Positions 1 to 7,112 of a stretch of DNA of 15,940 nucleotides are shown here, piece by piece. Numbering within the stretch: position 1 is the first letter of the stretch; every line of letters starts with the position of its first letter. Origin of the DNA: Wohlfahrtiimonas sp. (GTDB lineage: Bacteria > Pseudomonadota > Gammaproteobacteria > Cardiobacteriales > Wohlfahrtiimonadaceae); the NCBI GenBank assembly GCA_030149965.1, contig JASLHB010000090.1, positions 1 through 15,940 of the forward strand, given 5' to 3'. The translations under genes and the position numbers were made by a program. The notes under the pieces were generated by a model, which saw only the letters and a program-made list of their open reading frames with translations, had not been told where the DNA came from and made no database searches.

Positions 1-1117
1 TATTTTTTGAAATATGCTGATCTTTAAAATAAACCGCAATAGCATCTTTTAATGCTTGAATTCCCAAGTCTTTTTCTGCAGAGATCCAAACTGATTGTGG
101 CAATTTTTCATCATTGTAAGTCACATGAGGAACAACATCATCCAAGCAATCGATCTTGTTATTCACTTGAATTTTTATTACTTTTTCTGCACCAATTTCT
201 TCTAATACTTGAGCAACTTGTTCTGTTTTAAATTCACGCTCAGGATCAGATGCATCAATCACTTCTAACAATAAGTCCGCATCCACAGCACTTTTCAATG
301 TTGAATGGAAAGCTGTGACTAATTCGTGTGGTAATTTAGAGATAAAGCCAACTGTATCCACTAAAACTACATCACCAATATTATCTAAAAATAATGTGCG
401 ATGTTTTGGATCTAATGTTGCAAATAATTTATCTTCAACATAAGTATCAGCATCAGTTAAGCGATTAAATAAGCTTGATTTCCCAGCATTCGTATAACCC
501 ACCAATGCAATCACAGGAACGCCTAAGCGATCACGCAAAGCTTGCCCTTGATCACGAACTTGTTGAACTTTTTCCAATTTCTTTTTAAGTTGTTTAATTC
601 TTAAGCCGATCATGCGTTTATCCATCTCTAACTGAGATTCACCTGGACCACGCAATCCTACGCTACCACCACGCAAGCTATCTAAGTGAGTCCACATGCG
701 CACTAAACGCGAAGAGATATGGGTGAGCTGTGCTAGCTCAACTTGAAGTTTACCTTCAAAACTCTCTGCTCTCTGTGCGAAAATATCTAAGATCAATGCC
801 GTACGATCAATCACACGGACATTTAAATATTTTTCTAGGTTTCTATTTTGGCTAGGAGAAAGCTCATGGTTCACAATGACAACATTAGCGCCTAAGGCAA
901 CCACTGCTTCACGAACCTCTTCTACTTTCCCAGTACCCAAGAAATATTTTTTATTCGCGGCCGCTAGCTTTCCTTTAATTAAAGAAAGCTCGCTGACATC
1001 CGCAGCTTTAACAAGCTCTTGAAACTCACTGAGTTCTTCTGAATGTGAGTTTTGAGATTGTAGAGAGACCAAGATCGCTTGATCTCCCTGATTAGTTTGA
1101 CTTTCGTTTTCGAACAT
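1..1117 (-). CDS. hflX: GTPase HflX, 3' end beyond window (partial)
   Basis: HflX is a ribosome-associated GTPase of the Obg-HflX superfamily that splits stalled or heat-damaged 70S ribosomes. The 372 visible codons start at the ATG at 1117 and remain open to the window edge; about 50-80 C-terminal residues should be missing relative to the usual 420-450. The N-terminal HflX domain carries RVIDRTALILDIFAQRA (about 101-117) and the glycine-rich signature GLRGPGESQLEMDKR (about 154-168), followed by a basic coiled coil (about 172-195). The G domain shows G1 GYTNAGKS (207-214), an ATLDP switch I region (233-237), G3 DTVGF (254-258), G4 NKID (320-323) and a G5-like WISA (344-347). It lies 47 bp downstream of hfq on the same strand, the usual hfq-hflX order, and is probably cotranscribed with it. 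The ribosome binding site is weak (AAG just before the ATG). Identification is secure. Confidence 0.96.
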   Translation of the reverse strand, partial: MFENESQTNQGDQAILVSLQSQNSHSEELSEFQELVKAADVSELSLIKGKLAAANKKYFLGTGKVEEVREAVVALGANVVIVNHELSPSQNRNLEKYLNVRVIDRTALILDIFAQRAESFEGKLQVELAQLTHISSRLVRMWTHLDSLRGGSVGLRGPGESQLEMDKRMIGLRIKQLKKKLEKVQQVRDQGQALRDRLGVPVIALVGYTNAGKSSLFNRLTDADTYVEDKLFATLDPKHRTLFLDNIGDVVLVDTVGFISKLPHELVTAFHSTLKSAVDADLLLEVIDASDPEREFKTEQVAQVLEEIGAEKVIKIQVNNKIDCLDDVVPHVTYNDEKLPQSVWISAEKDLGIQALKDAIAVYFKDQHISKN

Positions 1118-1164
1118 TCTTAATATGATTCGTACAAAAGATCAATTCTAACATGAAATCCTAA

Positions 1165-1431
1165 TTAAATAGTAATTTCAGCTTCTGACTCTTCAGATAC
1201 AGCTTCTTCACCATCAAAACTTACGCGAATGCTACGCGCAGGAACGATTGTAGAGATTGCATGTTTATAGATCATTTGGCTAACATTTGAACGTAACAAA
1301 ACTACGAACTGATCAAATGACTCAACTTGTCCTTGTAATTTAATGCCGTTGATCAAGTAGATTGATACTGGAATTTTTTCCTTACGGAGTACATTCAAGA
1401 ATGGGTCTTGGAGAGATTGTGATTTTGCCAT
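1165..1431 (-). CDS. hfq: RNA chaperone Hfq
   Basis: Hfq is a hexameric Sm-like protein that pairs small RNAs with mRNAs. The 88-residue product keeps the RNA-contact residues in E. coli numbering: Q8, D9, Y25, F42, K56 and H57, with the Sm2 motif YKHAIST. The rim patch reads RKEK (16-19) instead of RRER, still positively charged. The C-terminal tail after residue 70 is short and acidic (EEAVSEESEAEITI), like the acidic tips that autoregulate RNA release in other Hfqs. I chose the ATG at 1431 because AAGGA lies 7 bases upstream and the protein then begins MAKSQSLQDPF, as in E. coli. A GTG at 1446 would add five residues and overlap that ribosome binding site. hflX follows on the same strand. 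miaA, the usual upstream neighbour in enterobacteria, is absent. Confidence 0.97.
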   Translation of the reverse strand: MAKSQSLQDPFLNVLRKEKIPVSIYLINGIKLQGQVESFDQFVVLLRSNVSQMIYKHAISTIVPARSIRVSFDGEEAVSEESEAEITI

Positions 1432-1961
1432 TGTTATGTCCTTCACTAATAATTAATTAATTTTGTTGAGAAAATTTTTACATCTTTTATATTTTCAACT
1501 GCGCCCTGCATTTTACTCACTTAAATCGAGTTATAAGTAAGATTAATATCTACATCGACCAAATATTGCTAATACTGGCAAGTTAATTAACATAAAATCT
1601 AATCGAATGAGATCAATCAACACGGTTTGCAGCTTTCCTACCGATGATAAAAAAAGTATAGAACACATCTGCAATAATTCAGTTATTATCTTTACTATTT
1701 TTTATCAAATCTTTGTAATATTCTATATTCAAAATATCTTATCAAATTAACATTAACTTACATATTTTAAATATTTAATATATACAACATTTCTAAGATT
1801 ATAGACGTCACTAATCCATAATTTCAGAGATATGACATCTTAAATTCATTTTCTTATACGTCAAGTTATATTCTATTTTTTGTATAAATATTTAGAAATG
1901 CAGGCTCATTATAGCGATTTAAATTCACGAAATATCTAATTTTGATAGAAAAATCTTGTAC

Positions 1962-1991
1962 AACAATAGAACTCACTGTTCTAAAATTGTT
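1962..1991. promoter_or_regulatory. Imperfect inverted repeat in front of radA (possible operator)
   Basis: The left arm AACAAT-AGAAC (1962-1972) and the right arm GTTCT-aaa-ATTGTT (1978-1991) pair over 11 positions around a TCACT centre, with a 3-nt insertion in the right arm. The inner part is a perfect AGAAC-N5-GTTCT. The dyad covers the spacer and -35 zone of the proposed radA promoter, a position typical for a repressor or activator site. The binding protein is unknown. It could also be a chance dyad in AT-rich DNA. Confidence 0.35.
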
Positions 1992-1996
1992 ATGAT
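1988..1996 (+). promoter_or_regulatory. Candidate extended -10 promoter for radA
   Basis: TGTTATGAT matches the extended -10 pattern TGnTATAAT with one mismatch. No good -35 lies 16-18 bp upstream, which extended -10 promoters tolerate. Transcription would start near 2003, leaving a leader of about 28 nt that contains an AGG ribosome binding site about 10 bases before the radA ATG. Confidence 0.45.
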
Positions 1997-2030
1997 CTAT
2001 TTCTCTATTTGCCCATTAGGTTAATATTCC

Positions 2031-3410
2031 ATGAGTAAAATTAAAAAACAATTCGTCTGTCAGTCATGTGGGAGCATTACACAAAAGTGGTCTGGACAAT
2101 GTTTAGACTGCCAAGAATGGAACTGCATCGAAGAAGCCGCCGTTGAAAAAACTTTACCTTCATCATCCCGCTTATCAGGTTATGCAGGCACAGCTGGTAG
2201 CAATGCTATTCAGTCATTAAATAATATTAAAAAAGAAGAACATCAGCGCTATGATACAGGACTAACCGAACTCAATCGCGTGTTAGGTGATGGATTAGTA
2301 ACAGGTTCCGTTGTGCTCATTGGCGGGGATCCTGGAATTGGTAAGTCAACAATCCTATTACAAACCATGGTTCATTTCAGCCAAACGCTAGATGTTCTTT
2401 ATGTTACAGGTGAAGAATCACCTAGCCAAATCGCCCTACGTGCAGAACGATTATCATTAGAACAAAGTGATCTCAAAATATTATCTGAAACATCCGTAGA
2501 AAAGATCATCGCAACAGCAGAAGCTTTGTCACCTAAAATTATGGTGATCGACTCCATACAAACCATATTCACAGAATTTTTAACGTCCGCACCAGGTAAT
2601 GTTGCGCAAGTTCGAGAAAGCGCCGCATTATTAACTCGTTATGCAAAACGCACAAACACAGCTATTTTCTTGGTTGGCCATGTCACCAAAGAAGGTGCAA
2701 TTGCAGGCCCTAGAGTTTTAGAGCACATGGTGGATTCCGTTTTATATTTTGAAGGAGAAGTTGGCTCGCGTTTTCGCGTAATGCGAGCATATAAAAACCG
2801 CTTCGGACCTGTGAATGAGCTAGGTATTTTTGCAATGACAGATAAAGGATTGCGTGAAGTAAGCAACCCTTCTGCGATCTTTTTATCTCGTCATGAAGAA
2901 CCAAGCGCAGGCAGCGTGATCATGGTAACCAAAGAAGGAACTCGCCCATTATTAGTAGAAATTCAGGCATTAGTGGATCAATCTTTTGGTAACTATCCTC
3001 GTCGAGTGACATTAGGTATTGAACAAGCAAGATTAACTATGTTATTGGCAGTATTGCACCGCCATGCAGGCATCGCAATGAATGATCAAGATGTTTATGT
3101 TAATGCTGTGGGCGGTGTAAAAGTCACTGAAACAGCATCTGATCTTGCCGTCATCGCCGCAGCTTACTCCAGCTTCAGAAATAAAATCATTCCATCAGAC
3201 TTAATCATTTTTGGTGAGGTGGGTTTATCAGGAGAAATCCGCCCAATTCCAAATGGAGAAGATCGACTCAAAGAAGCTTTTAAACACGGATTCAAACAAG
3301 CCATTATTCCAAAAGGTAATGCTCCTCGACAAAAACAAAATGGTTTCAAAATTATCACTGTATCCAAGCTAGCAGAAGTGATTGATGCTTTATCAGAAAT
3401 CAGTCAATAA
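2031..3410 (+). CDS. radA: DNA repair protein RadA (Sms), branch-migration ATPase
   Basis: RadA is a RecA-like hexameric ATPase that drives branch migration of recombination intermediates together with RecA and helps process stalled forks. The 459-residue length is normal for the family. In order: an N-terminal C4 zinc finger (C10-x2-C13, C24-x2-C27), a RecA-type ATPase core with Walker A GGDPGIGKST (98-107) and Walker B VIDS (172-175), the RadA-specific KNRFG motif (255-259), and a C-terminal Lon-protease-like domain (about 290-455) with NAVGGVKVTETASDLAV (358-374) and GEVGLSGEIR (395-404). The ATG start places the zinc finger at its usual distance from the N terminus. The gene stands alone on the plus strand, divergent from hfq and convergent with pilY1 copy A, and ends just before a strong terminator. 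A dyad in the promoter zone hints at regulation. Confidence 0.97.
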   Translation: MSKIKKQFVCQSCGSITQKWSGQCLDCQEWNCIEEAAVEKTLPSSSRLSGYAGTAGSNAIQSLNNIKKEEHQRYDTGLTELNRVLGDGLVTGSVVLIGGDPGIGKSTILLQTMVHFSQTLDVLYVTGEESPSQIALRAERLSLEQSDLKILSETSVEKIIATAEALSPKIMVIDSIQTIFTEFLTSAPGNVAQVRESAALLTRYAKRTNTAIFLVGHVTKEGAIAGPRVLEHMVDSVLYFEGEVGSRFRVMRAYKNRFGPVNELGIFAMTDKGLREVSNPSAIFLSRHEEPSAGSVIMVTKEGTRPLLVEIQALVDQSFGNYPRRVTLGIEQARLTMLLAVLHRHAGIAMNDQDVYVNAVGGVKVTETASDLAVIAAAYSSFRNKIIPSDLIIFGEVGLSGEIRPIPNGEDRLKEAFKHGFKQAIIPKGNAPRQKQNGFKIITVSKLAEVIDALSEISQ

Positions 3411-3432
3411 TCATTTTAATGATCTATGAAAT

Positions 3433-3462
3433 AAAAAATCCCGCATGATTGCGGGATTTTTT
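3433..3462. terminator. Bidirectional intrinsic terminator between radA and pilY1 copy A
   Basis: A perfect 13-bp stem, AAAAAATCCCGCA (3433-3445) with TGCGGGATTTTTT (3450-3462), closes a 4-nt TGAT loop. A T run follows the stem in both reading directions. It sits between the convergent stop codons of radA (plus) and pilY1 copy A (minus), and should terminate both. Confidence 0.9.
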
Positions 3463-3475
3463 TAAGTGATTTTAA

Positions 3476-6400
3476 TTAATAATATGCATTAATTTTCTTA
3501 AAGTTCACTCGGCCAGGCTCTAATGGCGCTGCATCTTCTGGAATACTTTCAACACATCCTGTTTGAGCAAAAATATCCCCCACACAGTCTAACTTAGAAC
3601 TTTCATCATCTGAATTATAACTACTGTCATCATCGCCTGTAATTTTTGAAATTTCATCTGTTAAACCATCTTCATAACCATCCAAATCAGCAACCTCATT
3701 ACCTTCTGGGCTGTTTTCAATCCATTCACCTGTTAAACCACCCTCAGCAGTACCAGTTGAACCTTGATTATAAATTCCTTTTTTACCAGACGATTTGCCA
3801 GTATGTGCATCAAAAGACAATACTTTACCAAATACTGAATCTGATAAACACGGATCATACAAAGCGCCTTCAACATAGTCACTATTTCTTTCACGAATAC
3901 CCCATGTTACAAATACAATATTGTTACCTGCTGCATCATATTTTGCACTTTGAATGGTTCTTTCGCCAGAGCTAGTTCCATCAGCTACTAAACGTGCTGC
4001 CCAGCCATTTTGGCTCGTTACTTGATTACTAGATTCTGGCATTGTGATTTCTAAATCATGCTTTGCTTCAGTAGAATAATCAATATTTGCACCAGCTGTA
4101 TAAGCAACTTCCCCGACTTTCAAGTTATCAATTGTTAATAATGTAGATAATTTAGCGCCAGGTTTAGACAATGCATACACCGTAGCAGTAGAAGCTGCAG
4201 TTGTTTGATCATGATCAATGACATTATAAACGCTGTGTTCAACCAATGAATTACTACCACGATCCAAAGTATGGCTTGCGGCATTACCTGTGCCAAATGC
4301 AACATTATATAAATTTGTAGATTTATTTTTAGTCACTAAAGGTTTCACTGAAATTGCAGACTGCCCTTCATTACTTGGCTTAGAAGATGCTTTAAATAAC
4401 GCTGTTACAGTCACGCTATCATCTGTGATTTTTTTACCTTTAAAATCAACTCTATATAATTGACCTGAATAATCACCTACATAAATTCGCTCTAATCCTT
4501 GTCCGCCATTAGAAGCGCGAACAACAATAGATGGCGTTGAAGCACCACCGCCATTGTGGTTTAAAACAATTTCATGCAATTTTTCGCCAGTGTAAGCATC
4601 AATAAAATACAAAACTGATTTATCAACGCCAAAACCATTACCAAAAATAGCAACCGCCTGTCCTTTTCCATCAATCATCTGATTAAATATTTCAAAACCT
4701 GAGTATGTATAGCCTAAATCTTTAAAGCCAGCTGTTTTATAACTATCAGGACCTTCATTTGTAATTTCAAATAATGGCGTTACTTTTGTTAAATATTTAT
4801 CATTACTAGATGGTTTTAAATTTTCTGGTGCACCATAAACGCGATAACCGACAACACCTTTACCACCACTGCCCATTGATGTTAACCCAATCGTTGCATA
4901 GATATTACCTGTATTCGCTTCATGTACTTTAACATCTGCTAATTTAGTTTTACCTTCTAATACCAATGTTTGAACACGATTTTCATCAGCAATTTCCGCT
5001 AAACGATGTGCTAATAATTGAGGAAAATAAGCTGTATTTCTTCTTCCTGCTTTTGCAGAACCCGTTAAACCACGTTGAGCATTGATAAAATTAATAAAGC
5101 CATCATTATCTGCAACGATTAAATAATTGACTGCTTGATTAGCTGCCTTAAATTTTAAATATTTTACTAAATCTTTAGCCAATGACGAATCCATTTTATC
5201 TTTAGCAATATTAATATTCAAAATATCTTTATTGGCTAAAATTAAATCGGAATTCGTGATACTTCCCATAGGCTTTAACCGAGATCGCAAGCCATTACCA
5301 CCATCATAAGAAGCACTACTTGTTAACCATTTTGTATAATTTTCATTAAATTTTTCGCCATATCTACTGGCTTGATGAATATTTTTAAATTGCACCGCAA
5401 CATCAGGATTATCTATATACGTAATTTCTTTACCATTTTTACTGTCTAAAAATGTTACGTAATTACCCTGCTCTGGCTTAATAGTATTATCAGTATTCCA
5501 AAGTTCCATCACTTCGATAACAGGTTTTTTATCTCCATTAACATTTGTGTAACTTGCAATATAAGGAATCATCGCACGAACATTACCCATTTGCTGATTG
5601 AAATTGTAAGTTGTGTCATAACGAATAGTACCAGCTTTCGACAAATCAACATCGCCATCCACCATAGGCACATTTTCTAATACCTCAGCATTATTTCTAT
5701 CATTGGTCGACATTGTGCTACTAGTACTTTTGATGATAGAAGAAAATATTGTATCAAATGCTAATAATAAATCTTCCGCATTACCTTCATCTTTACCAAA
5801 GCCTAAATTCATCCCCCCTGTTGGCTTTGTTAACGCTGTATATACAGAGCTGGTTGGGTTTACAAATAAACTTACACTATGAGTATTAATTGGCATTTTA
5901 TTTGATAGTTCATCCATCCAAGACTTACCTGCATCATCTTCAGTTTTTTCTACCCAAATGCCATCCTTAAGAACAGGTTTATGCTCTTTTCTTAAATCCA
6001 CCGTAGCTGTTAATTTACCAATGAGATCAGCTTTAATGTATACCCCCATTTGAGATACATTCAGCCCATTAACAATTTTATCTGTCGATTTTTTTGGAAA
6101 ATCAGGCGCATCATTTTCCCCAATCCCCCAAACTATGGTCTCATTTGGTATTCCATCCGTCATGACAATCAAATGGTTCTGTTGACAGCGATAACGAAGA
6201 GGCGTAGGTAGCTGTTTATAAGGATAAAATGTATAACCATCCTCTGTAACTGCTTCCACTATAGGATAACCTTTTTCTCTAGCATTTAATCCAAGTAAAT
6301 TCACTGGCTGCCCTCTAAACATTTTAACTGCTTCATAAACAGCAGGATTCAATGGAGTTCTACCTGGAGATGTATCGATTAATTTTGCTACAACATCAAT

Positions 6401-6973
6401 AACCTTTTTCTGAAAATCTTTTTCTTTTAATGACGAATAATCATCAATTGGTAATCGGATTACACTATCTGCTACTGTTGCTGATGCTATACTATTCACT
6501 TGCCACAGTACAGAAACGCCCAAATATGCTTTACTACGATATTTATATAAAATTGTACTAACAGCATTATTTAAAGCTTCTGTTCGCTTAATATCTGCAC
6601 AATCCATAATTCTTGGTGGTTTTTTAAGACCATTGATTAATCCATCAATTGCTTTCGAGTCATCCCATGGTACATATTTGCCATCTTTAAAAGGATCATA
6701 TTCACCAAGATCCTTACGTTCTTGATGCCAGGCTGGACTCTGCTGTTTACAAGTAGGGGACCCAAATTCATACAAATGTTCAGGTGCAATGACATCCTGG
6801 GATTGCATTGAACCCGAGTCATCCAACACCATGTGAATATTAGGTTTTGCCTGTGGCGTACTAAAAATAGGTGTTGTAGATGGTTCAAATTGATTAGCAT
6901 TCGCAAACATCATTGTCCCCATTGTTGAGACTAATAATGCAAATTTCTTTTTTGATGTATTTTGATAGTTCAT
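3476..6973 (-). CDS. pilY1: PilC/PilY1-family type IV pilus tip adhesin, copy A
   Basis: Family members sit at the tip of type IV pili or the outer surface, prime pilus assembly, and mediate adhesion and surface sensing. This 1165-residue protein has a signal peptide (KKK at 8-10, hydrophobic 11-23, likely signal peptidase I cleavage in the shared ANAN, residues 24-27). A von Willebrand A domain follows, with MIDAS residues D51-x-S53-x-S55 in LDDSGSM, T206 in GRTPL and D273 in MTDG. The C-terminal half (about 610-1080) is the PilC-type beta-propeller, with YLIVADNDGFINFINAQRG (617-635), YVGDYSGQLYRVDF (831-844), AFGTGNAASHTLDRG (892-906) and DPCLSDSVFGKVLSFD (1040-1055). An acidic tail ends in NFKKINAYY. 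Six cysteines (75, 125, 263, 1042, 1130, 1140) are all conserved in copy B. The acidic calcium loop expected before YVGD is missing. The gene lies 139 bp downstream of copy B, with its own candidate promoter and a weak ribosome binding site. No other pilus gene is nearby. The family call is firm; the ligand is unknown. Confidence 0.92.
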   Translation of the reverse strand: MNYQNTSKKKFALLVSTMGTMMFANANQFEPSTTPIFSTPQAKPNIHMVLDDSGSMQSQDVIAPEHLYEFGSPTCKQQSPAWHQERKDLGEYDPFKDGKYVPWDDSKAIDGLINGLKKPPRIMDCADIKRTEALNNAVSTILYKYRSKAYLGVSVLWQVNSIASATVADSVIRLPIDDYSSLKEKDFQKKVIDVVAKLIDTSPGRTPLNPAVYEAVKMFRGQPVNLLGLNAREKGYPIVEAVTEDGYTFYPYKQLPTPLRYRCQQNHLIVMTDGIPNETIVWGIGENDAPDFPKKSTDKIVNGLNVSQMGVYIKADLIGKLTATVDLRKEHKPVLKDGIWVEKTEDDAGKSWMDELSNKMPINTHSVSLFVNPTSSVYTALTKPTGGMNLGFGKDEGNAEDLLLAFDTIFSSIIKSTSSTMSTNDRNNAEVLENVPMVDGDVDLSKAGTIRYDTTYNFNQQMGNVRAMIPYIASYTNVNGDKKPVIEVMELWNTDNTIKPEQGNYVTFLDSKNGKEITYIDNPDVAVQFKNIHQASRYGEKFNENYTKWLTSSASYDGGNGLRSRLKPMGSITNSDLILANKDILNINIAKDKMDSSLAKDLVKYLKFKAANQAVNYLIVADNDGFINFINAQRGLTGSAKAGRRNTAYFPQLLAHRLAEIADENRVQTLVLEGKTKLADVKVHEANTGNIYATIGLTSMGSGGKGVVGYRVYGAPENLKPSSNDKYLTKVTPLFEITNEGPDSYKTAGFKDLGYTYSGFEIFNQMIDGKGQAVAIFGNGFGVDKSVLYFIDAYTGEKLHEIVLNHNGGGASTPSIVVRASNGGQGLERIYVGDYSGQLYRVDFKGKKITDDSVTVTALFKASSKPSNEGQSAISVKPLVTKNKSTNLYNVAFGTGNAASHTLDRGSNSLVEHSVYNVIDHDQTTAASTATVYALSKPGAKLSTLLTIDNLKVGEVAYTAGANIDYSTEAKHDLEITMPESSNQVTSQNGWAARLVADGTSSGERTIQSAKYDAAGNNIVFVTWGIRERNSDYVEGALYDPCLSDSVFGKVLSFDAHTGKSSGKKGIYNQGSTGTAEGGLTGEWIENSPEGNEVADLDGYEDGLTDEISKITGDDDSSYNSDDESSKLDCVGDIFAQTGCVESIPEDAAPLEPGRVNFKKINAYY
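3478..3505. repeat. 28-bp repeat shared by the 3' ends of both pilY1 copies (A side)
   Basis: This segment is identical to 7115-7142. It begins within the stop codon and encodes the last nine residues, NFKKINAYY. The stop codons differ (TAA in copy A, TGA in copy B) and the flanks diverge at once, so identity stops at the gene end. Confidence 0.85.
4299..4354. repeat. 56-bp perfect repeat inside pilY1 copy A, matching copy B
   Basis: This 56-bp segment is identical to 7927-7982. It forms the core of a roughly 98-bp tract (about 4256-4354) with only two differences between the copies. Elsewhere, segments encoding equally conserved protein carry many synonymous changes. Coding content is part of the near-identical 69-residue block (residues 854-922). 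Confidence 0.9.
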
Positions 6974-7036
6974 ATTATTTTACCCAAATTAAAATTTGAA
7001 TGTTTTTTATTCAATGAAATTATTGAAACATAAATT

Positions 7037-7065
7037 CTTATAAAGAATACTAAGATTATGATCAA
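7037..7065 (-). promoter_or_regulatory. Candidate promoter for pilY1 copy A
   Basis: Reading the minus strand, -35 TTGATC (7060-7065), a 17-bp spacer and -10 TATAAG (7037-7042) fit sigma-70 well (4/6 and 5/6). Transcription would begin near 7030, giving a leader of about 57 nt. This would let copy A be expressed independently of copy B, although no terminator separates the two genes. Confidence 0.45.
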
Positions 7066-7112
7066 TAGATAAAATTTTTAACACCCAATCAAAAATCTCC
7101 TATTATTACATA

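Larger units (their letters stand above)
1432..2030. other. AT-rich intergenic region between divergent hfq and radA
   Basis: This 599-bp stretch has no reading frame I recognise on either strand and is very AT-rich, especially 1670-1900. It must contain the divergent promoters of hfq and radA. A candidate hfq promoter on the minus strand is TTGATC (1611-1616), 16-bp spacer, TATGTT (1589-1594), which overlaps a perfect 10-bp palindrome GTTAATTAAC at 1582-1591. Both boxes are only partial consensus matches, so this is weak, and it would give a leader of about 150 nt. The radA promoter candidate and an overlapping dyad are listed separately. I found no GC-rich hairpin followed by a T run that would mark the end of a small RNA. 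Confidence 0.5.

Noticed and set aside
955..990. A cluster of rare restriction-type sites (GCGGCCGC followed by GCTAGC, and a nearby TTAATTAA) that looks like a cloning junction.
   Set aside because: The bases lie in an uninterrupted hflX frame and encode the family-like stretch SLIKGKLAAANKKYFLG, so they are natural coding sequence.
3646..3975. A 109-codon frame on the plus strand opposite pilY1 copy A, and similar frames opposite copy B, mqo, mnmE and yidC.
   Set aside because: Their composition (many His, Leu, Tyr, Gln) is that of antisense shadows of AT-rich genes; they have no domain or start signal and lie within well supported genes on the other strand.
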